Shown: positions 9,517 to 20,639 of the stretch, in pieces | Numbering within the stretch: position 1 is the first letter of the stretch | How the letters are laid out: each line of letters starts with the position of its first letter | Origin: Euptelea pleiosperma | Taxonomy: Eukaryota; Streptophyta; Magnoliopsida; Ranunculales; Eupteleaceae | Direction: 5' to 3' | Length of the DNA stretch: 64,000 nucleotides | Assembly: GCA_035048495.1 (NCBI GenBank) | Contig: CM068552.1 | Coordinates: 24,430,154 to 24,494,153 of the forward strand | Made by a program: the position numbers and the translations under genes | Notes under the pieces: generated by a model | Told to the model about the DNA's origin: nothing | Databases searched by the model: none | The model's input: the letters and a program-made list of their open reading frames with translations, nothing else

Positions 9517-11324
9517 CTATCCTATCCCTTGTCTAGGTATACCTATGTAGAACAGGTCTTTCTCAGTGTAGACTGAGAGAAGGACAGTAAGTTCTCTGAG
9601 TAGACCGGCAAAAGTACGGAGTTGATCTGGGAGGGATCGAAGCTTCTCAGTAAAGATTGAGATGAGAGTAGGAGTGGTTTCTCTGAGCAGACCCGCAAAA
9701 ATATTTAGTTCAGCGGGGAGGGATAGAAGCTTCTCAGTAAAGACTGAGAGGGGAGTAGTAGTGGGTTCTCTGACCGTGGTTAGCAGAGCCACAAACTCAT
9801 TGAGTTTTGCGGGAATATATTTGAATGGAGCAGACTCCTGCAGATCAGTAATACCAGAAATGTTGGACTCCGAGATAAAGTCAGACTCACAGTGTTCATG
9901 ACACTTAGATAATTTATCTTCGGGAGAGTCCTGAATTAGACTCTCTATGGCACATGGGTCATCGATAATATCGACGTAGGGTGACGGGTGAAAACTGTTG
10001 ACCTCTTTCTCGATGTTTTCTAATTTGAGAGGGATGTTCCAATCCCTACATTAAATATGTTCCTCCTCGGTGGGGATCGGTAGGTCCAGGACAACGGGAG
10101 TCTCATATTCTAGACACGGTTCTACGGTAGGAATGTCTGCATCAGAGATAGAGATGGACATGGGTATCTCTGTGCTCGGTCTAGAAGTTGATGCTGTTAA
10201 GGGCACCAAAGATTGCGATTCGGGTTTATCACTATTGTTGCACAATCCAACGGAGGTGGGAAGGAATGGTAGATCTAGGACAGTTGGGATCGTGCGATCG
10301 AGACACAGCTCAGTGTCATTGACATCAGGGTCATTAGAGGTAGAGTGAGAAATAGGTTGCTCTGAGGTAGGTTCAAGATTTGGTGCTGTTAAAGGCACCG
10401 TATAAGGATACACTAGTTTCTTAATAATTGCGCTTGATCTAGGGGTGGTAACAACTTCTATTTCATCCTGCCAATTCTGGTACTTGGTCCAATTATGTGA
10501 CTCCTCATAATAGATAGTGGTATCATTCTCCTCAGGATAGGCTATTCGTGGGCTAGTGAAGTTGACTTCCTCTCTCTCATTTTCTAATTGAACTAGACGT
10601 TGCTCCAAGCTTTCCATAGATTGCTGTTGTTGGTGCTCTAGACCTTGGAAATACTGTTGTTGCTGGGCAATGTACTTAGAGAGAAGGTCCTCTAGACCAG
10701 GTTTAGTAGCCAACGGAGGTGGTTCAACCAAGGGGAGCTGAGGTGCCAACTCTTGATTGTAGTCCGTCTGGGTATGAAAGTTGTAAGGCAAAGTGGAGTC
10801 TGGGACTAGTTGCTGATTCTGAAAATCCTGAGGGGCCCACTGTTGACCAGAATAGTCATTCTGTGGATATGACGGGTACTGGGATTGCGAGTATTGCCAG
10901 TTATACTTTCCATTAGGTTGATGGAACCCGGAAGAATAATTATCCTGTGGCAGTTGCTGCGGGAGGGCAGACCGTTCCCAACTAAAGTTATGGTGACTCC
11001 TATTGTCCGGATAATAAGTGTTGTCGAGGTCTGCAATGGAGATGGAAAGGTACAGACATCTTGCTGGATAGGAGGGTAATATCCTATAGACTGGGAATGG
11101 TACACAGGTTGCTGGACTACGGCACGAAGGGCAGAGACTGAATTTTTAAGCTCTTGGAGTACAGAATTGTACTCCGGATCTCGGTGATTATCATACCCTG
11201 TAGAAGTGTGCGAGACTGGAGTATCATGATAATACGCAGAATTGTCATACCATTGTTGAGAGTGATCACCGCGATTCTCACAGAAACTGTAGTAGGTCTC
11301 ATATAGAGGCCATTCATCTGCCAT
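9517..11324 (-). pseudogene. E1 remodelled gag/linker ORF (non-autonomous Athila-like protein)
   Basis: The frame begins at ATG 11324 (MADEWPLYETYYSF), an N-terminus with no counterpart in E3 gag. It then aligns with the C-terminal gag of E3 (LQELKNSVSALRAVVQ; YYPDNRSHH), followed by a Q-rich helix (QQQQYFQGLEHQQQQSMESL at 10620-10690) matching the QQQSM repeats of E3. Next comes an acidic Pro/Ser/Thr-rich linker with two copies of a LxxxxPxVLDLPx module. The end, 9517-9792, is three tandem 29-30 residue repeats. A 4-bp deletion near 11020 relative to E2 shifts the frame, and a TAA at 10051-10053 interrupts it; otherwise one frame runs to 9517. There is no capsid domain, CCHC box or protease motif. 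Function is unknown; it may be a carrier for packaging signals or a Gag-interacting protein, which is inference only. Confidence 0.6.
9540..9792 (-). repeat. Tandem 30-codon repeat at the end of the E1 ORF
   Basis: There are three units of 87-90 bp, encoding variants of PLSVFTEKLLSLPAELNIFA followed by GLLRE. E2 has a shortened version (about 30010-30160) consistent with loss of one unit. E3 has one related stretch, MAREPILPFTTEVKPLQ, in the protease-RT linker near 48510-48560, which is probably the source. Confidence 0.75.
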
Positions 11325-13102
11325 TAGAGGCGATAGAGGGGTACGGTGGACTAACTCTCAGATCGAGTCAGTAAAAGGTTAGGACAGGTCCAACCGGGCT
11401 TCTACTTGAAAAAGCAAGCCCAAGATTTGGCAAAAAGTTGCCAAAAGGAGACACTGGAGTAGTGATTCAAAATGATGCACACCAAGCACAGATAATCCAA
11501 TTCTAAATAATCAGGATATATTTTAGGCATTATCTTGTTAGTTTTGGGGCTAGAGTATATTATGACAGTGGGCGGACTACTGGTTTATCTTTTAGCCGCC
11601 GGACTAACTGTTTGCACTCAGAGGTTCTCACCAGGCTACACTCTTCAGAGCGAATCCTTTAGTACTAGCTCTAGTCAACAACAAGGTAATCCGAAGCCTA
11701 GACAGACGTGCGGCACAATGGCTGTCTTAAGTACGACCCAGACTAACCGGATTGGTCAAGTGTATAAGAAGAGTTTTCCCTCGGGTTAAGCTAGGGTTGG
11801 TGCGTGTTCCTAGTCCACACGCAACTAACCGCCGAATAGTCCAAGATGCCATGTCGAGCTCAGTGTACTTGAGTAGCAGGGACTTATGGGTGTGTTAGAC
11901 AACAAGGACCCGTGCTCGTGGTCTTATTTCGATTGGATGTTAAGCGGGTTCGCTTTGCGTGGATTTTTCTCGAACATCGGGCTAATTGGCTCTACTTCTT
12001 GATTCTTTTTAATTAAATGGAGCCTTGGGATCAAATCAGTTGGAATGATGAGGTGGGTGATGAAATCCCACCAGTTTCAATTTTGGAGCTGGGTCTGCTC
12101 TCTTAGAGTTGATTGATTAACGGCCACGCCACGGTAGTCGAATAATATGTATGTGAAAGCAAATAGACAAGCGGCAATGATGCACCCAATAACACCGTAT
12201 CGCACTCAAGGCGAGGATAGGGACTTACCTCCCGTGGGCCACGCCACGGGGTCGCCTCCGTGGTTTAGGGAGGGGTATCCTAATGGGCTTGGGCCCGACT
12301 CCACCTCTTTGAGCTTTCGCTCCCTACCCACACTGGATCGTGTTCCTGTAGAAACAGTTAGATCGCACGGTCTAGGTATTTGGGATTCTATTTGGAAGAT
12401 CCTTGCCTTTTTAGGGTTCACTGAACAAGCACTGGATTTAGACAAGTTTTTGAATTAATTTCCAAATTCGAGATGGGTTAAAATTTAGGAATTCTCAGAT
12501 TGGAAAATACCTAGATTGGAAAGTTTCCCGAACTGTGGAAATCTTCCAAGAAAGATTTGATTGCGAGATCCCTTAAAATTTTGGAAAATTTCTCAAAATT
12601 GAAATTCTGCTAGATTTGGGGTGTTTCCTTTTGCAGACTTTTCCAAATTCGGAGGATTTCTAAAGATGGAAATTCCTCTAAAGTGGAAACTTCTAAGAGG
12701 GGGAACCCTAATTAAGCAGAGTTTCAAGATTCTAGAATCTTTCCAAAAATCGTAAATCCTAGATTGGTGATTTCTAAAAATCTGCAGAATATAAAACCCT
12801 AATTTGTTTGAATTTTGATTTTTTTAGTTTTATGGTATTTTCCACTTAATCTAGGGTTTCTAAAAACCCTAGAACAAGATCTAGTAGTTATATGGAAAGC
12901 AATAAAATTCCTAAATTATTACAAATTGCACTCGGCCTTCCGAGGCATTAAAAATAGTAATTTAAAAACTGCTAAAAATCACTAAAAACAAAAAATAGAA
13001 AGTTTCCCGAAAAGGTCGGGCTGGCCAAATTGAGCAGCTTTCCGATTTAGCAACTTTCCAATTCCGTCTTTACGTCCTTTTTCGCACTTCCGGTCACCCG
13101 AG
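11325..13102 (-). other. E1 5' leader
   Basis: About 1.8 kb between the PBS and the first ATG, shared with E2 and E3. It includes a block at 11530-11800 and another at 12150-12460 that are highly alike in all three elements, plus a conserved AG|GTAAGT on the minus strand (12223-12230). The plus-strand reading frame 12147-12458 is largely retained in E3 but frameshifted in E2. I do not call it a gene. Confidence 0.65.
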
Positions 13103-13116
13103 CGGCAGCGGCGCCA
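13103..13116 (-). other. E1 primer-binding site (tRNA-Asp type)
   Basis: The minus strand reads TGGCGCCGCTGCCG two bases after the 5' LTR end. This matches the 3' end of plant tRNA-Asp(GUC) with one mismatch. tRNA-Asp priming is typical of Athila-lineage elements. Confidence 0.75.
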
Positions 13117-13118
13117 TT

Positions 13119-15999
13119 TGATAGTAGGATTTTCCGCGTCGTTGGTTACGAAAACCCTAATTCCAACTAAATTTGTATCTTTTCCGATTTAATTCCTGCA
13201 AAATATGCGATATTGTATAGGGATTCGTGTCGGATGTCGATCCGCACTCGGGGTTAGTTTGATTAGCGCGAATTAGAACATTAAATGACAGATTTTCTTC
13301 ATAGAAATTAATGGAAGTGATGAGAATGATGGATCGAGGTGATTTTAAAACATGATTTAGGGAATTTTTTTAGAGAGAGAAAAATGCTGCAAATATCAAG
13401 AGCATGAAAAACCCAGATAAAGTAAAACATGAAATGTATACTATTGCAATCAAATAATAAAGAAAAACTAACTTTTATTCAAAGTGATTAAATCCTTACA
13501 ACCATTGACAGAATTAAACTAAGTTTAGAAACCAACAACTAGAAAGAAAAACAAAGAATTTTAGAGAGAGAAAATCTTAAAAACTTAGAGAGAGAAAATT
13601 AAAAGAGGAAGTATTCCTAGAGAGAGAGAACTAGAGAGAGAAAGGAAAATCTAAAGAGTCTAGAGAGAGAGAGAGAAATAGAGAGATAAAGAGGAAAAAT
13701 AAGAGAATTAGATGGAAAGAGAAATAGAGAGAGAAAACTCTTACTTGAAGAGGAGAGATCGTGAGCATGTGCAACGCCTAGAAGAGGGAGGTGTTGATCG
13801 GTGCACCTGCAAATGGAAGGTGCAAGAAGGCAGCAGCACATCTCATGCTTGTGGCACATTGGTAGAGAAGGGAGGAACCACCCCTTTCAGTCCGGTGGAG
13901 AAGAACTCATGGTGGGACCTCCTGGAGAGAGGATCTTGTCGGAGTAGCAGATTCGGCCGGCTATGGAGCAGGGTGCAACGGTGTTAGGAGAGGGTGGAGT
14001 TGTTGGACGTGTCGTAGGTGTTGATTGAGACGATGAGGTCTGCAATGGTGCAGCTACTCCTCTTGGACGAGCCGTGGAGATGGTGGCCCGGCTAGGTGGT
14101 GATGTGCAAGGGCATGTGTTGATGGCTTGGAATTGAGAAGGTTGCAGCAGGTTACAGCAGCGGTAACGGAGGTTTGAACGAAGAGAAACCGGCTGGAAAG
14201 ATGGAGATACTTTGGAACGTGGGAGGAGAGAAGAGAGGAGGCGGTAAATGGTGGTGCTGTGGATGGAGGCCACCGATAGGAGAGGAGAACAGCAGCGGGT
14301 TACTGTGCAGGTTTCCGGCGAGCTTCTCGCCGTAGAAGACGACCGGAGTTGCACCTGCAACTCCAGTGGAATTAAAGGAGAAGAAGAAGAAGAAGAAGAA
14401 AACGAAGAGGAAGAAGAAAGAGAAGAAGAAGAAAGGAAAGAAGTGGGGGAAAAGCTCACCGTTGCATGCTATGAAAGAGGACGGTGGTGGAGCACGGTTC
14501 GCCGGCCGGAGTTGCAGACCTGCAACTCCAGCAAAAGAAGAAGAAAACGAAGAAGAAGAAGAAGAAGAAGAAGAAGAAGAAGAAGAAGAAGAAGAAGAAG
14601 GAAAAGACGAAGAAGGAGAAGAAGAAGAAGAAGAAGAAGAAGAAGAAGAAGAAGAAGAAGAAGAAGGAGGAGGAGGAGCGCTACCAGCTCGCCGGCTGGG
14701 TTTGCCAGAAAAGAAAGGAGAAAGATGAAGGAAGAAGGAAAAGGAGAAGAGGGGGGGGGGGGGGAGAGAGCCAAAAAGGAGAGGGGTCTTAGGGTTTTCA
14801 ACCCCTCTTCACAAGGAGAAACCGTGGGTTTCTCAACTTGGAAACTCACGGTTTCTAAAAAATATTTTTTTTATTTTTTTATATTTCTTTTATTTTTATA
14901 TTTGAACTTGTGGGCTTGCGGACTCGAGGTTTATGGGCCGTTTGGCCATAAGGTTGATTGACCACTAGGCCAAGAGATGATGCCACGTGTCTGCCAGTGG
15001 TTGGCCAAATGGGAACGCTAAAATGTGGGCCCAGAGTGCATCGGCCATGGGCCAGAAGGCAGGTAAGTAGGATAGTGGGCCACAGGGCTCGATGGATGTG
15101 GGTTAGGGTGCGTTTGGTTGCCAGGGGAGAAAAATGCATTTTTCTTTCCTCGGAGATCGAGCTCTGCTCTCTCTCTCATCTACAATCAACCGTAGGATCA
15201 ACTGAGTTCTAGAGATTGAGATCTTACAATGGAGATCGGGTGGGTGATAGGATGGATGATCGAATGATCTGAGGCACGATCGGATGGTCGGATGCATAGA
15301 ATTGATAGATCAGATGGCGATCTATAGAGATCCAACGGCCCGATGGAAGATCCAACGGTCAGAAAGCTAAGGGAGATGAGACAGAGCCAATGGGCAGGAG
15401 TTCTGGGGTTAGGTCAATAGATTCGAGGACCGAGAGATGAAAAGAGAGAGAATAAGGAGAGATGAGAGAGAAAATATCAGAAAAAGTATTGGCAGAGGGT
15501 CATGAACCCTGGTTTTCAATTGTTCTTCACTTGAGCTTTGCCAGTAGACCAGGCCATCATTTGATGTGGCTTTAAATGCTTTGGTCCTTCTCTTGGTTAT
15601 CAGCTCTCCCGCTCTCGTGGTTCCTTGGGCCAGCTCTTCGATCCCCTTGTTCAGCCCGTAATAGGCTCATATCTTCTAGACATAGCCTGTGGACTCTTTA
15701 AGCTTTGATAATGGGCTTTCATGATCCATGTGGGCCCATAAGTCTCGAGAATCATCCAATCAGGGTTTCCTGCGACAGAAGAAGCGCGTAATGAGACTTA
15801 ATCAGCACGGCTTAATATCTAAACTTCTAAAAATGTGTTTAATGCATGCAAATATACCATTTCGTCCAGAAAAGTATGTTCTACGCAATGAGATAGACTC
15901 TTACGTAGAAAAGTGGATAATTAGAGCAGTTTTACGTAGGAGAGTGCGATAATGCTAAAAGGATAATTGCTTAAAATAAGCACTTTTGAGCGAATATCA
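13119..15999 (-). repeat. E1 5' LTR
   Basis: The LTR is 2,881 bp with TG...CA ends, and near-identical to 4722-7559. Differences include the plus-strand first bases (TGATAGTAGG against TGAAAGTAGG) and an enlarged GAA tract. Confidence 0.9.
14536..14670. repeat. GAA microsatellite, expanded, in E1 5' LTR
   Basis: Two GAA runs separated by a short interruption (GGAAAAGACGAAGGAGAA). It is followed at 14751-14764 by a run of G about 13-14 bases long. Confidence 0.9.
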
Positions 16000-16004
16000 T
16001 AAAC

Positions 16005-16580
16005 ATTTTCTTCTCTCTATTGAAGTGTAGAACTATATTTAGAGAAGGAATTGAAGGGTTATATTTATAGAATTTGTAACCCTGAGCCTTGTAGAACTTG
16101 AGATCGTGGGAACTAGAATTTTGGATCTGAGAAATACTCAATCCGTGTGAAGTTCAATCGATTGTACTCTGGGTCCCATCGATTGGCCTTGTACGAAAGG
16201 GTTTTTCCTTCGTAAATCCAATCGAATGTTCATAGTCCAATCGACCGGACTTAAATAATTTTATGTCTCGTAGGCTCCAATCGATTTTACAGAGGTCTCC
16301 AATCGATTGGGCTATGATCATGTTCTGTCTCGTAGTCTCCAATCGATTTTACAGATGTGTCAAATTGATTGGGCTTTGATTATGTTCTGTCTCGTAGACT
16401 CCAATCGATTTTACAGATGTGTCCAATCGATTGGGCTTTGATCATGTTCTGCCTCGTATGCTCCAATTGATTTTACTACGGAAGCCTCCAATCAATTAGG
16501 CTTTGTCCAATCGATTGGCCCAAATAGTTCAATCGATTGGACTCTCCCAGAAGTCAATAACTTTGACTAAGACTCAGGTC
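16005..16580 (-). mobile_element. Copia-like LTR U3/promoter fragment, right part
   Basis: On the minus strand this shows a U3-like region rich in CAATCGATTG palindromes, then a TATA box (CTATAAATATAACCC, complement of about 16056-16070), then a leader. E1 entered the leader about 55 bp downstream of the TATA box. No coding sequence is present. The class is inferred from promoter layout and the palindromic array, also seen in the LTR at 38642-40036. Confidence 0.4.
16264..16475. repeat. 62-bp tandem repeat with CCAATCGATT palindromes
   Basis: The phrase TGTCTCGTA recurs at 16264, 16326, 16388 and (as GCCTCGTA) 16450, giving a 62-bp period. Each unit carries TCCAATCGATTTTACAGA and CCAATCGATTGGGCT. 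Confidence 0.85.
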
Positions 16581-16874
16581 TGTCCAATGACTAGGTTTGA
16601 CCATTATATTTTATTCATTTAAACCTATTTCTATGGCCACTAAATCACTTACATTCCTAAGCAAGCTAACTGACAAATGGGTAGTTACTTAGATGACTCA
16701 TGTCGTCAACCGTCTAATTCTTGTTGTCTCTATCTTCTAGTCTTCACGTAGTTGACGAAGTATGCATACCACGACATCTTCACACTACACTGGTGCTCGT
16801 AGGAACGGTTACATGAATGTTTTTAAGTCACACAGAATCTTTGTCAAATATAGAATATGAAAATATTTCTTACA
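16581..16874. repeat. 300-bp direct repeat, right copy
   Basis: Matches 3904-4208 with scattered substitutions and a gap near 16670. It ends TTTCTTACA, after which the two copies diverge. Confidence 0.7.
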
Positions 16875-17843
16875 TTTGAAAGCTATTATTTGTAGTGTAC
16901 ATTGGTACACGTGGACATTATTAAGCATTTTTGTTCATGATTTCTCACAAAAATATATTTCAGATGATTTTGTTGAGTAGTGCGGAGGAGTACAAGACTA
17001 CGTCAAGAAGAAACGTATCTTTGAGGAGTCTAAAGGATTTAGGGTTGACTTAGACAGATTTGACGAACAAGAAAGATCAAAGACCATCCTAATATTTATA
17101 TTTACATGTTTTTAAAGATTAATCTGTTGTAATGGGCCGTGTTTGAACCCTACTTAGATTTCTTAACATTAAATTGAAGTTATTTAAGTTTATGTAAAAT
17201 TTCTATTTTGGAACCCGATGTAGTATTTTATGAATATCTTTATTTGTAAGTATGATTTTATGGAGATTTTTACATAAAAAACTATGACTTTTTGAGTAGA
17301 TAACTTTATCATATTCATTTGTTAAATTTAGATTTAAAATAAATTAGAAAAAATTCAGTAGCATTTACCGTTATCATTTCTTATGGTGGAATAAGCGAAT
17401 ACTTTTAAAAAAAAAATTTAAAAATTGTAAGTGAAGATTTATCTCAAACTTCTTTAACAAAAGTGTATTATAATGACTCATAATATTTTAATAAAAATTA
17501 AAATAATTATACTTTTTGAAAAAATTAGGTATTAATATTATTTTATTGTAATAAATAATATAAATTATTAAATATTAATTTTTTAACAAAAATGTGTTCA
17601 TGAAAATTGTTTTAAATGCCTTATAGATTATGATAAATTTCTAAATTATTATTTTATAATAATTGAATTTCTTTTGTTATTTTATAAATTTTGTTTAAAT
17701 TATGATAATTTATGGTATTTTATTTTAATCATATCAGAGCATTTCAATTTTTTATTTATTTTATCATACCCTTGATTTTGGGAAAATAGACTATTTTTCA
17801 AGCATTCGAGTTGGGCCCGAGTGTCCAGATTTAGGGTGTGACA
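16875..17843 (+). mobile_element. Tekay/Del-like LTR fragment (3' part)
   Basis: Very AT-rich sequence ending AGATTTAGGGTGTGACA at 17843, the characteristic 3' end of plant chromovirus-type LTRs that begin TGTCACACCC. The 5' part is missing and the left junction with the direct repeat is abrupt. No TSD was found. Bases 17844-18043 hold nothing recognisable. Confidence 0.5.
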
Positions 17844-20453
17844 GTATATTTATTTTATAAGCAACTAATAATGCATGGCGAGCCCCAATCAAAGTTTTCA
17901 TCTCTGCCTTAGATTGTGAATACTGACATCATAAATATCTATGATGACATTATTCTTAATCCAAGGTCTGACATTAAGGTAACATTTTGGAATCACTGGA
18001 GCTATGAATCCTATTGTGTAAACTCTTTGAATACATGAGCATTGTAAGTGTCACGCCCCGAATTCGGGTTCCCGACCTGACCCAACCCGATTGCTCGTGG
18101 ATTGGCCTGTTTATCCAAAATCTAGGGTGTGATAAAAATTTAATGATTACTATCCTGCCTACTAACTTAGTTCTAACCTAGTGAACTTAGTCCCAGTGGA
18201 CTCAATCCTAGCCTAGCGAACTCGATTCCATCCTAGTGGACTTGGTCATACAATCTTATTATTAATTTTATTTGGTTTAAACTTAGATTAATTATTCAAT
18301 TCTGTGGAAGCGTTTAAACCCCTAAGATAAATTATGATTTATCATTTGTTATTTAATTTTTTTAATCTAAGTCATTTATTATATAATTTGGGTATTAATC
18401 ACTTATCCCGATGTGATAGATTATTAATTTAATGGCACATTTTATTTATTAAGTTCTTTAAATTCATATTTTTATAAGTCCACGTGTCATGCATCGGATA
18501 CATGGATCCGGACAGATCTACACTAATTAGATCGACTGTCTCGATCTATCCTCGAAAGGCTAATGGGATTATCCTCTAACTTTAATTTTCAAATCGGAGT
18601 ATAATTCCTTTATCCCATTTTAAATCCATATTCTTATGTGACATAAATTTATCGGTCAAATTTTCTTTTTTACATAAATTTATCGGTCTAATTCAATTAG
18701 GGCAGATTTTTACATGTATCGCCCTAACTCATTAAAGTCATTACATAATCAAATAAAACTAGAATCAACCACTAAAATAAAATAAAAGAGTTTACAACTT
18801 GAAATGACCCAATGTCACTCATTTAAAATTAAGATTCATCCATGATTAGGATGCCTAGTTCTCCTCCGAACCATACTCTCCATAATTGAGGCCACCCGTC
18901 GCCTTGGTTCCATACTCATCCTCCCACGCTTTCCCATCATCTGGTCCCTTTACAATATCTAGGTACCGACAAAAAGTCGTGAGCTAAAAGCCAAGTAGAA
19001 AAATCCACAATACAAGGATATATAAGAATATCGAATTAACATGTCATTCTTTATCATACTTGCATTCCAATCGTACATGCTCATAATTTTCAATAATAAT
19101 AATCCTAGCACAAACAGTAAAAATAAACCGTATGATTTAATGTATTTACTTTTATACTACAACCTATCGCGAGATTTCATTCTCATTCCCACGTTGAGAG
19201 CAGCTCGTAAGCTCTTCTGTAGGGGGTTAATGGATTTTCATACAAAGGCTCCAGGCCTTTCTTGTTTGGAAATAAATCGTTCTTCGTACAATAAATTAAC
19301 CGAATGATATACTGAAAGTAGGATTTTTCCGTGTCGTCGGATCGGAAACCCTAATCTCAACAAGATTTGTAATTAATCCAATTTAATTCCTGCAAAAAAA
19401 AATAGTAATTGATATTCGCTCAAAAGTGATTATTTTAAGCAATTATCCTTTTAGCGTTATTGCATTCTCCCACGTTAAAATACTCTATTTATCTACTTTT
19501 CTACGTAAGAGTCTCTTTTGTTGCGTAGAACACACTTTTCTGGACGAAATAGTATATTTGCATGCATTAAACACATTTTCGAAAGTCTAGACATAAAGTC
19601 ATTCTGATAGAGTCTCATTACGCGCTTCTTTTGTCGCAGGAAACCCCGATGGGAAAATTCTCGAGACTTGCAAGCCCACATCGATCAGGAAAGCCCATTA
19701 TCAAAGCTTAAAGAGCCCACATGCTATGACTAGAAGATATGGGCCAAATATGGGCTGAATAAGAGGACCAAAAAGCCAGCCCAAAGAACGAAGAGAGTAG
19801 GAGAGCCAATGACCAAGAGACGGACCAAAGCGTTTAAAGCCACATGAGTCAGCAAAGAATGATAGTCGACTCTACTGGAGAAGCGTGAGGATAGTCACAG
19901 TGAAGACCAGGGTTCCAGACCCTCCGCCAGTGCTTTTCTCTCTATTTTCTGATACTTTCTCTCTCATCTCTCCTTATTCTCTCTCTCTCTTCATCTCTCG
20001 GTCCTCGAATCTACTGACCTAACCCCAGAACTCCTGCCCATCAGCTCTATCTCATCTCCCTTAGCTTTCTGACCGTTGGATCTTCCATCGGACCGTTGGA
20101 TCTTCAATCGAACTGTTGGATCTCTCTAGATCCGTCGATCACCAATCTGAGTCCCAATCAAGTCACCATCCATCCGACCGCCATCAGACCATCTGTCACA
20201 TCATCTTGTGAGACAATGGACATCACAAATCCATGTGGGCCAGTAGCCGGGCCCATTATCATCGACCCGCTGTCCGACCAGTTAGTGGACCCCGTGAATT
20301 TCCAAAGAATTTTAATTAAATTTCAAAAAAATGGGGGGTCCACTAATTGGGGAGATTCCCCATAGAAAAGTAGATTTTTACTTAAAAAAAAAATATATAT
20401 ATATATTTTTTTTATTTTCAAAAATACCCTATTTCCATTCAAGGAAATAGGGA

Positions 20454-20465
20454 GCTTTATAAGAG
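20454..20465 (+). promoter_or_regulatory. LTR TATA box
   Basis: CTTTATAAGAGG is followed by GGGAGAAGGGTTGG and AACCCTAATCC. The same place in other LTRs reads TATATAAAGGGGG (complement near 35368-35382) or CTTTAAAAGG (near 42622 and 53705), so it is a conserved core-promoter position about 1.0 kb from the LTR 5' end. Confidence 0.55.
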
Positions 20466-20612
20466 GAGGGAGAAGGGTTGGTTTGAACCCTAATCCCCCT
20501 CTAATCTCTTCTTCTCCTTCCCCCAAAACTCTCCCGACGTTTTCGTCGTCTTCGGCTCTTTCTTTCTCCTCTTCTTCTTCCATCTTCTTCTTCTTCTTCC
20601 TCCTCCATCTTC

Positions 20613-20639
20613 GCCGGAGTTGCAGCCTGCAACTCCGGC
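20613..20639 (+). other. Perfect hairpin in LTR leader
   Basis: The arms GCCGGAGTTGCAG and CTGCAACTCCGGC flank a single central base. Related hairpins occur at 5946-5969, 6124-6148, 14342-14366, 14506-14530, 35184-35208, 53873-53897, 54001-54025 and, in shorter form, 42464-42484 and 57787-57808. Confidence 0.8.

Larger units (their letters stand above)
4722..15999 (-). mobile_element. E1: non-autonomous Athila-like Ty3/gypsy element, TSD TAAAC
   Basis: This is a complete two-LTR element. The LTRs are 4722-7559 (3') and 13119-15999 (5'), and the internal region is 5,559 bp. The 5-bp TSD TAAAC is present at 4717-4721 and 16000-16004. On the minus strand the PBS follows the right LTR and the PPT precedes the left LTR. 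The internal coding remnant (9517-11324) resembles only the C-terminal gag and protease-RT linker parts of E3. Capsid, zinc knuckle, protease, RT, RNase H and integrase are absent. E2 has the same structure and nearly the same internal length, so this is a propagated deletion derivative and not a private loss. The two LTRs look nearly identical outside the GAA tract, which suggests a fairly recent insertion. Confidence 0.9.

Noticed and set aside
16264..16475. A CRISPR-like array, from the regular 62-bp spacing
   Set aside because: Units are continuous tandem repeats without unique spacers, and the setting is a plant LTR.
3904..16874. A small TRIM-type element with 300-bp LTRs at 3904-4208 and 16581-16874
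   Set aside because: No tRNA-complementary PBS after the left copy, no purine tract before the right copy, no matching TSD, and homology extends slightly beyond the TG start on the left (shared GGTC).
17844..18048. A short host gene or RNA gene between two Tekay/Del-like LTR ends
   Set aside because: 205 bp without a supported ORF, tRNA fold or splice signals.
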